From: Chitinophagaceae bacterium
GTDB taxonomy: Bacteria; Bacteroidota; Bacteroidia; Chitinophagales; Chitinophagaceae
Length of the DNA stretch: 64,000 bases
NCBI GenBank assembly: GCA_016713085.1
Contig: JADJPV010000002.1
Span: 1,240,001 to 1,304,000 of the forward strand
Reading direction: 5' to 3'
Part shown: piece by piece, positions 55,901 through 62,510 of the stretch
How the letters are laid out: each line of letters starts with the position of its first letter
How positions within the stretch are numbered: position 1 is the stretch's first letter
Program-made: the position numbers and the translations under genes
The notes under the pieces: generated by a model
The model's database searches: none
What the model saw: the letters and a program-made list of their open reading frames with translations, nothing else
What the model was told of the DNA's origin: nothing

Positions 55901-56230
55901 CTACTTTGCTTTTATAAAAATCCTTCGGCGCATCAGCAGGTTTTAATGCAAAGGAGAAATCCCAATCACCGTTTAATGAAATGTATCGTCCGCTTTTCGT
56001 TCTGTCACCATTCAATGCATCGGCAACAGTTGCAAATGAATAAGCAGTTGCTCTTGCTTGATCCCTGTTAATACCGCTTACCAACGGGTCTTCAAAAGGT
56101 TCACGGTTATAAACAGATGGAGCAACGGGGATTGCTGCCGGTGTTTTATCTACCAACTGTGCATAAAGGCCTCCCCAAAAAAAAAGGAGGGGCTTATGAA
56201 CAGCATAATTATTTGTAATTTTCTTCTCAT
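52923..56230 (-). CDS. GH2 beta-galactosidase-like enzyme (LacZ architecture)
   Basis: About 1100 residues. Order: sugar-binding sandwich (YISLNGDWDFSFAL, KPIYKSAVYPFRPVNPPQVP), Ig-like domain, TIM barrel with the acid/base Glu in MWSLGNEAGSGPNHAAMAAW (about residue 475 of the open frame) and nucleophile Glu in IFFCEYAHAMGNSAGNLRDF (about 575), then C-terminal Bgal_small_N-type domain (FNIRILNTFGGGLFSYVYNG, EYFGLGPMENYIDRKYGSD). The open frame begins at a TTG (56156). Upstream in the same frame is a signal-peptide-like KPLLFFWGGLYAQ, and the ATG at 56228-56230 joins it if one A is added at 56219-56222. Followed by the TIMP-like gene with a one-base overlap. Confidence 0.88.
56168..56197. repeat. 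G/C-rich hairpin inside the GH2 signal-peptide region
   Basis: GGCCTCCCC, nine A, then GGAGGGGCTT: near-complementary arms around a homopolymer loop. On the minus strand this segment encodes the KPLLFFWGG core of the presumed GH2 signal peptide. It resembles short palindromic intergenic elements of Bacteroidota. Confidence 0.5.
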
Positions 56231-56281
56231 GGCAAAAACTTTTCTAATAAAAACCTTACTGGTCTTACCCAAAGACACGAT

Positions 56282-57508
56282 TTAATTTCCCCCTTTAGGG
56301 GTTAGGGGCTTCAACAACTCCATTTCAATACATGCCTGTAAAAATGGTCCGATTGCTTTCAGATCATCATCTCTTCTCGGTTCGTTTACATAATACTCAT
56401 ACGTACCATCACGGTATGGAATACCGCCCAAACCTGCGCCCGCAACTGCCTGTATGAAATGGTACTGACCGTTTGCATCTTTCGTTACAAATTCTTTGAT
56501 CATACCATTGTATGCTTTTTGTAAAGGAGCATTAAAGCTTGCAGGTAAATATTTCAGTCGTACAGCTTTTGCCAATGCAAATACAAACATGGCTGTACCT
56601 GATGATTCGAGATAATTCTTTTCTTTATTTGCTTTGTCTGTTACCTGCCACCACACACCAGTTTTTGCATCTTGGAATTTTACAATAGCTGTCGAGAGTC
56701 GATTCAAAATAGTAATCAACTCTTTTCTTCTTGGATGAGTTGCAGGAATAAAATCAAGCACATCCACCAGTGCCATCATATACCAACCCATGCTTCGGCT
56801 CCAGAACTCAGGCGATACACCGGTTTGTTTATTCGCCCAACCTTGCAGTTTACTTTCATCCCAACCATGATACAACAAACCTGTTTTCGAATCCCTTCCA
56901 TATTTCTCCATCCACACAAACTGATTGATAATATCATTAAAATCCCGTGATTGTTTATTTACAACTGCATACTCCGCATAGAATGGTTCGATCATGTACA
57001 AACCATCCAACCACATTTGTGATGGATATTTCAGCTTATGCCAAAAGCCGCCGGCTTTGTTGCGTGGCTGTATGCTGATCTGGTCACGCAATGTTTTTGC
57101 AGCAATTTTATATTTCTCTTCTTTATACAATTCATGCAATCGCAACAACTGTCTGCCGGGAGGAATATTATCGCTGTTGTATTCATCCATCACATACGTA
57201 CGGATCTTTCCATCAGCAGTAATAAAATGATCAACGATGTGTTTGGTATAATCAATATAGGTTTGATCGCTGGTCATTTTCCACAAACGTTCAAAGCCGA
57301 TCAATACAACGCCTATCTCATAATTCCAGTTAGCAGGGCGGTTACCCACTGGTAATTTATCCTGTTCAAGGTGACTTGCATATTTTTTCACCACCATTGA
57401 ATCTTTGTACTGATTCATAATAGTAGCCGCCATTTGTTTGGGATACTCGATCTGTGCATTTGCATTGAATGCAACAAGTAACAACAGTAAAGCAAGTATT
57501 CTTTTCAT
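56282..57508 (-). CDS. GH105 unsaturated rhamnogalacturonyl/glucuronyl hydrolase
   Basis: 408 residues with a signal peptide (MKRILALLLLLVAFNANAQ). (alpha/alpha)6 barrel of the YteR/GH105 type, which removes the unsaturated uronic acid left on pectin fragments by lyases. Visible: NWNYEIGVVLIGFERLWKMT, GGFWHKLKYPSQMWLDGLYM with the catalytic-region Asp, HGWDESKLQGWANKQTGVSP, FWSRSMGWYMMALVDVLDFI, and ESSGTAMFVFALAKAVRL. Its last residues (PLTPKGGN) are encoded by a short GC-rich repeat. It precedes the GH2 gene by about 50 bases and supports a rhamnogalacturonan role for the cluster. Confidence 0.93.
   Translation of the reverse strand: MKRILALLLLLVAFNANAQIEYPKQMAATIMNQYKDSMVVKKYASHLEQDKLPVGNRPANWNYEIGVVLIGFERLWKMTSDQTYIDYTKHIVDHFITADGKIRTYVMDEYNSDNIPPGRQLLRLHELYKEEKYKIAAKTLRDQISIQPRNKAGGFWHKLKYPSQMWLDGLYMIEPFYAEYAVVNKQSRDFNDIINQFVWMEKYGRDSKTGLLYHGWDESKLQGWANKQTGVSPEFWSRSMGWYMMALVDVLDFIPATHPRRKELITILNRLSTAIVKFQDAKTGVWWQVTDKANKEKNYLESSGTAMFVFALAKAVRLKYLPASFNAPLQKAYNGMIKEFVTKDANGQYHFIQAVAGAGLGGIPYRDGTYEYYVNEPRRDDDLKAIGPFLQACIEMELLKPLTPKGGN
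56286..56313. repeat. GC-rich REP-like element at the 3' end of the GH105 gene
   Basis: TTCCCCCTTTAGGGGTTAGG followed by GGCTTC, with a CCCCxTTTAGGGG hairpin core. On the minus strand it reads AAGCCCCTAACCCCTAAAGG and encodes the last residues of GH105. Same family as the elements at 57568, 58988 and 59664. Confidence 0.7.
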
Positions 57509-57554
57509 TTTTGAAACTTTATTTTTATCATAAAGGAATGTCGAAAAATAATTT

Positions 57555-58844
57555 TCATGTTGCGTTTCTTTCTCCCCCTTCAGGGGGTTGGGGGGCTCTT
57601 CTTCTCCAATAGTTCGCTAATAAACTTCCACTGATATTCATCCACGGACTAAATACAGCGGGAGCCAATCCAACCGTTCCCAGCTTACCCATACTTCCTG
57701 CAATGCCGCTGGCCATACCGCCGTTTTGCAAACCTACTTCAAAGGCAATGGTTCGGCTCGAATTTTTATCCATCCCAAATAAACGGCTTAGCCAGTAACC
57801 AAAGAAATAACCAGCTGCATTATGAATAACAGAAGCAATGAATAAAAGCACACCCACCTTCATCAAATTCTCTCTCCCAGCAGCCGTTGTTACTGTTGTA
57901 AAATAAATAATGCCAAACATCGAAATCAACGGCATCATGCTATCAAGTTTTGGAAACCGCAGAGACAGCCAATGATAAACTAAACCGGCAATGACAGCAC
58001 CGGCAAAGAAACCGGAGAGATTCATGCTTTGTACCAATCCATGGTCAATAACTATTTTTTGAAGAACAAATACAATGGTCAAAATCCATACAGCTGAAAT
58101 TGCAGCAAGCAGGTATACTTTCTTCTTCTGTTCAGCTGAAGCACGTTTCAGAAAATCATGCAACAGTGCTGCACCAATCGGCACCAGTACAATTTTGATG
58201 ATCTCCATCATCATATCCACAAATCTTATTTCGATCAATGTGCCTGCCAGTGTTTTCATCAATAAAGGTGTAAGTAATGGAGCAACCAGTGTTGCCATTG
58301 CAGTTACAATTACACTCAACACCAAATTCGCTTTCGCCAGGTACACCATTACATTACTTGCCAACCCGCTGCTGCAACTGCCAATTAAAATAATACCTGC
58401 TGCAATCTCCGGTTCAAAATGAAATACTTTCGTCAGCAGCAAACCCATCAACGGCATAATGGAGAAATGACAAAACAACCCAACTAATACACCTTTGCCT
58501 GTTGATGCTAATCCGCTAAAATCTTTCAGGCTCATATGTGTACCCATCCCAAACATCACCAATTGAATAATGACAAGGATCAATGTTTTATCACGAAGAT
58601 TAACGCCACCCCAGTTTTTAAACGCTTCCGGGAAAACCATTCCTGCCACCACTGCTGCAATGATCCATGCTGTGTATTGATAACCTTTTAACGACGGCAC
58701 CGAACCCAACCCGATCGCAAAGAAAACCGCTGTTGCAATTGCAGCAGGTTTGTACAGCGATGCATTCTGCATCACTATACCTGTCAGCAATAACACTGCG
58801 GCAACAGCACTAATGATTAAACATATTTTATTAAATTGCTTCAT
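57555..58844 (-). CDS. BASS/SBF-family Na+-coupled transporter
   Basis: About 429 residues from the ATG at 58842-58844 (MKQFNKICLII); an ATG three codons earlier also exists. Around ten transmembrane segments of the bile acid:sodium symporter fold: MFGMGTHMSLKDFSGLASTG, CHFSIMPLMGLLLTKVFHF, ILIGSCSSGLASNVMVYLAK (the conserved crossing region with GSCSSG), and the second repeat FEVGLQNGGMASGIAGSMGK. BASS proteins carry organic anions. Beside a sugar-acid kinase and RuBisCO-like gene it may import an aldonate or keto acid rather than a bile acid. The C-terminal tail APQPPEGGERNAT is encoded by a GC-rich repeat. Confidence 0.88.
   Translation of the reverse strand: MKQFNKICLIISAVAAVLLLTGIVMQNASLYKPAAIATAVFFAIGLGSVPSLKGYQYTAWIIAAVVAGMVFPEAFKNWGGVNLRDKTLILVIIQLVMFGMGTHMSLKDFSGLASTGKGVLVGLFCHFSIMPLMGLLLTKVFHFEPEIAAGIILIGSCSSGLASNVMVYLAKANLVLSVIVTAMATLVAPLLTPLLMKTLAGTLIEIRFVDMMMEIIKIVLVPIGAALLHDFLKRASAEQKKKVYLLAAISAVWILTIVFVLQKIVIDHGLVQSMNLSGFFAGAVIAGLVYHWLSLRFPKLDSMMPLISMFGIIYFTTVTTAAGRENLMKVGVLLFIASVIHNAAGYFFGYWLSRLFGMDKNSSRTIAFEVGLQNGGMASGIAGSMGKLGTVGLAPAVFSPWMNISGSLLANYWRRRAPQPPEGGERNAT
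57568..57604. repeat. GC-rich REP-like element at the 3' end of the BASS transporter gene
   Basis: CTCCCCCTTCAGGGGGTTGG then GGGGCTC, with a CCCCC-TTCA-GGGGG hairpin at 57574-57587. It encodes the APQPPEGGE tail of the transporter on the minus strand. Confidence 0.7.
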
Positions 58845-58860
58845 AAGCCCCATCTCCCTT

Positions 58861-58883
58861 CCTCTTCCCCGGAGGGAAAGAGG
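58861..58883. repeat. REP-like hairpin upstream of the BASS transporter gene
   Basis: CCTCTTCCCC (58861-58870) and GGGAAAGAGG (58874-58883) pair at 9 of 10 positions around a GGA loop, 17 bases before the transporter ATG on its coding strand. It may form a 5' leader hairpin. Confidence 0.55.
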
Positions 58884-58987
58884 CGGTTCTTTAAAATTTT
58901 ATTCAACATTATATCTACCACTTGATCTTTCTATTTTTTATGCAGCAAATTCAATTAGTTAAAACCTGTTGCAAATACAGAGTGTTT

Positions 58988-59020
58988 CAAAGTCCCCCTT
59001 CGGGGGATTTAGGGGGCTAA
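58988..59020. repeat. GC-rich REP-like element at the 3' end of the racemase-family gene
   Basis: AAAGTCCCCCTTCGGGGGAT followed by TTAGGGGGCT. Hairpin core CCCCC-TT-CGGGGG. On the minus strand it supplies the last codons (L-A-P-stop) of the racemase-family gene. Confidence 0.7.
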
Positions 59021-59710
59021 TATCGTTGCTAAATATTCCATTGCTACCGGTGGGCTTGCGAGTATCGGCACTTTCTTTTCTGCTTCGGTTAATGTGTCCA
59101 CTACCCTTGCCATGCTTGCCTGCGCCAACACAATTACATCCACTTCATTCGCCAATTGCTTTAATGCGTCTCCTACTTTCTTGTCATGTGTTGCTGCATC
59201 GCCGCTCATCAATGCTTCAAATGCGCCTTCGCATAAAACAGATTTCAATTCAATTTCTTTTCCTGCAACTAAAGCTCTTCTTCTCACCAAATCGCTTGTT
59301 GGATTTAAAGTGGTTGACAATGTTGCGACCACTCCAATTCGTTTTCCCATCTGCACTGCTTTATCGGCCATTGGCTGATCAACACGTAACACAGGCACTC
59401 CGGTTAATGTTGCAGCTGTTTCAACTGCAGGCCCGATTGATGAACAGGTGAATAATATATAATCAGCACCTGCCTCCTGTGCCGATGCGGCATAGTTCAC
59501 TACTCTTTTCGAAGTATCGGGAGTAAGTTCTCCACGTGCAATGGTGTTCTTGATCAAGCTGTCATCAACTATGTTGAATACTTTTACGTTCGGTAAATAT
59601 TTCTTACACAACTCTGCAAACACAGGCACTAATGTTGCCGATGTGTGAATCAATCCTAATGTTTTACCCCCACCCCCTGAAGGGGAGTTTGTTGTTTTAC
59701 TATTTGACAT
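59009..59710 (-). CDS. Asp/Glu/hydantoin-racemase-family protein
   Basis: 233 residues from the ATG at 59708-59710. After a low-complexity N-terminal extension (SNSKTTNSPSGGGG) the family core begins KTLGLIHTSATLVPVFAELC. The two conserved Cys regions are visible: DYILFTCSSIGPAVETAATL near residue 95, and VLCEGAFEALMSGD plus DVIVLAQASMARVVD in the second half, where the usual second catalytic Cys is replaced (AQASM). Members are racemases or maleate-isomerase-like enzymes acting on small acids. Here, between a BASS transporter and a four-carbon acid sugar kinase, it may isomerise or cleave a branched sugar acid. The extension comes from a GC-rich repeat within the frame. Confidence 0.8.
   Translation of the reverse strand: MSNSKTTNSPSGGGGKTLGLIHTSATLVPVFAELCKKYLPNVKVFNIVDDSLIKNTIARGELTPDTSKRVVNYAASAQEAGADYILFTCSSIGPAVETAATLTGVPVLRVDQPMADKAVQMGKRIGVVATLSTTLNPTSDLVRRRALVAGKEIELKSVLCEGAFEALMSGDAATHDKKVGDALKQLANEVDVIVLAQASMARVVDTLTEAEKKVPILASPPVAMEYLATILAP
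59664..59692. repeat. GC-rich REP-like element within the start of the racemase-family gene
   Basis: ACCCCCACCCCCTGAAGGGG followed by AGTTT: same family as the three other GC-rich elements but in the opposite orientation. It lies inside the open frame and encodes NSPSGGGGK of the racemase-family protein. Confidence 0.65.
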
Positions 59711-59810
59711 AATTTCTTTTTCTATTTTGTTTACCAACTATATTACTACTGTCATCACCTGTTGTGTCACTCACTTGTACGTCCATTATTTCTATTCATC
59801 ATTCACCAAG

Positions 59811-59918
59811 CGTCCCTACGGGATGCAACCGCATTCAACTACCTTTTCTACCCACCAAATGTTCCTACGGAACAAATTCATCATTCACAATTCACCATTG
59901 ACCATTCACAATTCACCA
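59811..59918. repeat. Composite intergenic repeat: two TAC-loop hairpins plus a 16-base direct repeat
   Basis: GTCCC-TAC-GGGAT at 59812-59824 and GTTCC-TAC-GGAAC at 59861-59873 are hairpins with the same TAC loop. Then CATTCACAATTCACCA occurs at 59882-59897 and again at 59903-59918, 21 bases apart. The block fills the 208-base gap between the kinase and racemase-family genes. Similar CCGTAGGGA/CCGTAGGAA elements are, to my knowledge, common between genes in Bacteroidota. Confidence 0.65.
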
Positions 59919-61220
59919 CTACAACTCTCCGTTCAACAACACACCAAAATAATTCTCTCCACCAACCTGTCCGCCTTTAAAGTTTACTTCCAGTCCGTTT
60001 ATCATTTCATTCCTTGAATACGCTTTGCACAATGGTGCACCACTCACCAACGGAGCAATCATTTCTACTGCATCGATCTCCATGGCTCTTGCAGCATAGC
60101 TGCTTGTATCGCCACCGGCTATTACAACACGTTTAACATTTGAATTTATCACTGCTTGTTTTGCAATGTTTCCCAAAGCCCTCCCCAATTTCTCTGATGA
60201 AAGATTCTCCAGCTCTTTTGCACCTGTATGAACGATCACATTTTTCTGTTGCAACAATATCCCAACATGCTCAGCAATTGCATCGTCAATTATGCCCTCA
60301 TTTACAATTCGCACTGCATCAAGCACCACTTCTGCAAAACCATTTGCTTTGGCCCATTCGATCTGTGCAGCACTAACAGGTGAACAACTGCCTGATATCA
60401 CCAATAGTGATTCTGCTTTACCAGGATGCTTCCATTCAGTTACAGGATTCAATAGTTTCTTTTCATTCCAATAATTACCTAACGCTGCTTCTACACTTGA
60501 TCCGCCAACACTGAACAAAGTTTTCTCTTGTCCCAGTCCGTTCATCCACTCACCGATCCTGATCAACTGTGATTCATACATTGCATCAACCAATACCACC
60601 TCTTCATCAGTTACTGCATCATTCCATTTTTCAATGGGTTGTTCCAGTTGTGAAATATCAATTAATCCAATCTTCTTTGTTGTCTGTTTACCCAAATGCA
60701 AACGCAGATCACTTTCATCAGCTGGTGTAACCGGATGTTTACTCATTGATGGATGACGATCCAACCGATAAATTTTCCCGTTACTGCCAATCCCCATTCG
60801 TGCAAACAAATTACCAAACACACAATATCTTCCAAGCGATGGTGCGCCACCCAACACAGGGATCAATTTATTCTGGAATACCTCCGCTCCACAATCAATC
60901 GCTTTCCCAATACTTCCCACAGCAGGCGATGAATCAAACGTAGAGCACACTTTATAATGCACCTGCTTTGCTCCACTCGCTTTCAACTGTTCAAATGCAG
61001 GGATCAAGATCTCTTTCATCTGCCCCTGCGATAATGATCTTGTTTTACCTGCCACGCCAATCACATCAAGCTGCGGAAACTGTTGCAACTGTTCCTCTGT
61101 TGGCGGTTCAATAAACAACACAGCTTTTGCACCGGCACGTGTAATAAATTCCAGTGCATCGGTACTACCAGTAAAATCATCGCCATAAAAAGCGAGTAAT
61201 ATGTTTTGTTTGTTATTCAC
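59919..61220 (-). CDS. Four-carbon acid sugar kinase family protein (DUF1537), possible 3-oxo-isoapionate kinase
   Basis: 433 residues starting at GTG (61218-61220); no ATG lies near. The N-terminal substrate domain shows LLAFYGDDFTGSTDALEFIT (the diagnostic DDFTGStD) and VHYKVCSTFDSSPAVGSIGK. The C-terminal nucleotide-binding domain shows LLVISGSCSPVSAAQIEWAK and VVIAGGDTSSYAARAMEID (GGDTS motif), ending MINGLEVNFKGGQVGGENYF. The family phosphorylates C4 acid sugars or, in apiose pathways, 3-oxo-isoapionate. It is transcribed just after a RuBisCO-like gene, which is the arrangement expected if the kinase product is that protein's substrate. Confidence 0.9.
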   Translation of the reverse strand: MNNKQNILLAFYGDDFTGSTDALEFITRAGAKAVLFIEPPTEEQLQQFPQLDVIGVAGKTRSLSQGQMKEILIPAFEQLKASGAKQVHYKVCSTFDSSPAVGSIGKAIDCGAEVFQNKLIPVLGGAPSLGRYCVFGNLFARMGIGSNGKIYRLDRHPSMSKHPVTPADESDLRLHLGKQTTKKIGLIDISQLEQPIEKWNDAVTDEEVVLVDAMYESQLIRIGEWMNGLGQEKTLFSVGGSSVEAALGNYWNEKKLLNPVTEWKHPGKAESLLVISGSCSPVSAAQIEWAKANGFAEVVLDAVRIVNEGIIDDAIAEHVGILLQQKNVIVHTGAKELENLSSEKLGRALGNIAKQAVINSNVKRVVIAGGDTSSYAARAMEIDAVEMIAPLVSGAPLCKAYSRNEMINGLEVNFKGGQVGGENYFGVLLNGEL

Positions 61221-61237
61221 TTCAACTTTATATCAAC

Positions 61238-61272
61238 AACCGCCGTCAGGGTTTGCAACCGCTGACGGGGTT
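61238..61272. repeat. Single-hairpin copy of the 47-kb palindromic repeat
   Basis: CCGTCAG and CTGACGG arms around GGTTTGCAACCG. It is the A-B half of the element at 47069 with one A/T pair swapped in the stem and an identical loop. It fills the gap between the RuBisCO-like gene stop and the kinase start. Confidence 0.75.
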
Positions 61273-62509
61273 ATCCAAATTTTTTCACCGATTCTGCAAA
61301 CTCAGGATACATCTTCGCTGCATCTTCCAGCGTTAATCCATCAACTGCTGCTTTCCATGCCTGTTGCAATGCAACCACACCTGCTGCTGCTCCCATTGGA
61401 TGCGCCATAATACCACCACCTGCCATGTATAGCAGATCAACGGTCTTTGTTCTTCGGTATGTTTCAAATGCCTGTCCACCCCATTGGCCCGATGACACAA
61501 CCGGCAACACTGTTTTATGATCGTACATCTTTGTTAAGCATGCTTCAATCGATGCCACCACACTATCATCACTCTCCCAGAATTTATTCTCTATGCCGTT
61601 TACATGCATTTGGTCTGCGCCTGCCAACCGCCATATTTTTTGATAGGCTTTGTAATCAATTCCCAACAACGGATGTCTTGTCATCATTCCCCAGCCATTA
61701 CGGTGTGCATGAATAGCCAACTGTCGCTGATCCATAATTTTCTTTGCTCCTGCCAAACCAACACTGTTAATACTGATCATGGCGCAAGTGCCACCACTGT
61801 TGACGATCTTCTCATAACGCTGCAGCATTTCATCCACTTCACCACTGATATTGAACGCATACATCACTTTCTTACCTGTTTTATCTGCATGTGCATTGAT
61901 CACTTTCATCACAGCATCAACACGATCATTAAAATTTGAATTGGCAGATGAAGAAAGCAGTTCATCATCTTTTACAAAATCAATTCCTGCTTCGGCTAAT
62001 GTTTTTACCATTGAAGAAGTTTGTTCAACTGATAAACCAATCGATGGTTTGATGATGGTGCCGATTAACGGACGATCCTGCACGCCTGTTAATTGTCTGC
62101 AACCTTCAATACCAAATGCAGGGCCTTTGAATTGTTGGCCGAATGATTCAGGCAATTCAATATCCATCAGCTTCAATCCTGTGAACTGTGTGATCTCGTA
62201 TAAATTTCCCTGCAGAGTTGAGACCATCACAGGTAGATTGTACCCAAAGTTTTCAATGCTCCATGATACTTTCACAATGGCACGATGATATTTGCCATCC
62301 TTGCTTGTTGCACCGGGAATCGCAGGTTCATTCACCGTTTCCAAAACTTCAACCGATTCAACTCTTCCAGCAAAACGTTGTTTCAGTTCTTCGGTTTCGC
62401 CGGGCACTGCTACGAATGTTCCTGATGACTGTTCACCTGCCAATACCGAAGCTGCCTTTTCCGGCGCATACGGTGTTTCAATATAATATGTTGCTGTTAT
62501 CCGTTCCAT
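61271..62509 (-). CDS. RuBisCO-like protein, possible apiose-pathway (3-oxo-isoapionate 4-phosphate) enzyme
   Basis: 412-residue RuBisCO large-chain family protein. Active-site counterparts are largely present: GTIIKPSIGLS (first-shell Lys), GIDFVKDDELLSSS (the Lys that is carbamylated and the metal-binding Asp and Glu), AIHAHRNGWGMMTRHPLLG (His-Arg), QMHVNGIENKFWES (His and a possible loop-6 Lys), PVVSSGQWGGQ and MAGGGIMAHPMG (phosphate-binding). The Lys that follows the first KP in true RuBisCO is Ser here. RuBisCO-like proteins with a DUF1537 kinase act in isoapionate catabolism. It starts just after the GH127-like gene (one base between stop and ATG). Confidence 0.9.
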   Translation of the reverse strand: MERITATYYIETPYAPEKAASVLAGEQSSGTFVAVPGETEELKQRFAGRVESVEVLETVNEPAIPGATSKDGKYHRAIVKVSWSIENFGYNLPVMVSTLQGNLYEITQFTGLKLMDIELPESFGQQFKGPAFGIEGCRQLTGVQDRPLIGTIIKPSIGLSVEQTSSMVKTLAEAGIDFVKDDELLSSSANSNFNDRVDAVMKVINAHADKTGKKVMYAFNISGEVDEMLQRYEKIVNSGGTCAMISINSVGLAGAKKIMDQRQLAIHAHRNGWGMMTRHPLLGIDYKAYQKIWRLAGADQMHVNGIENKFWESDDSVVASIEACLTKMYDHKTVLPVVSSGQWGGQAFETYRRTKTVDLLYMAGGGIMAHPMGAAAGVVALQQAWKAAVDGLTLEDAAKMYPEFAESVKKFG

Positions 62510-62510
62510 G

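Noticed and set aside
59882..59918. Possible CRISPR array
   Set aside because: Only two copies of a 16-base unit with a 5-base gap; no array of repeats and spacers and no cas genes.
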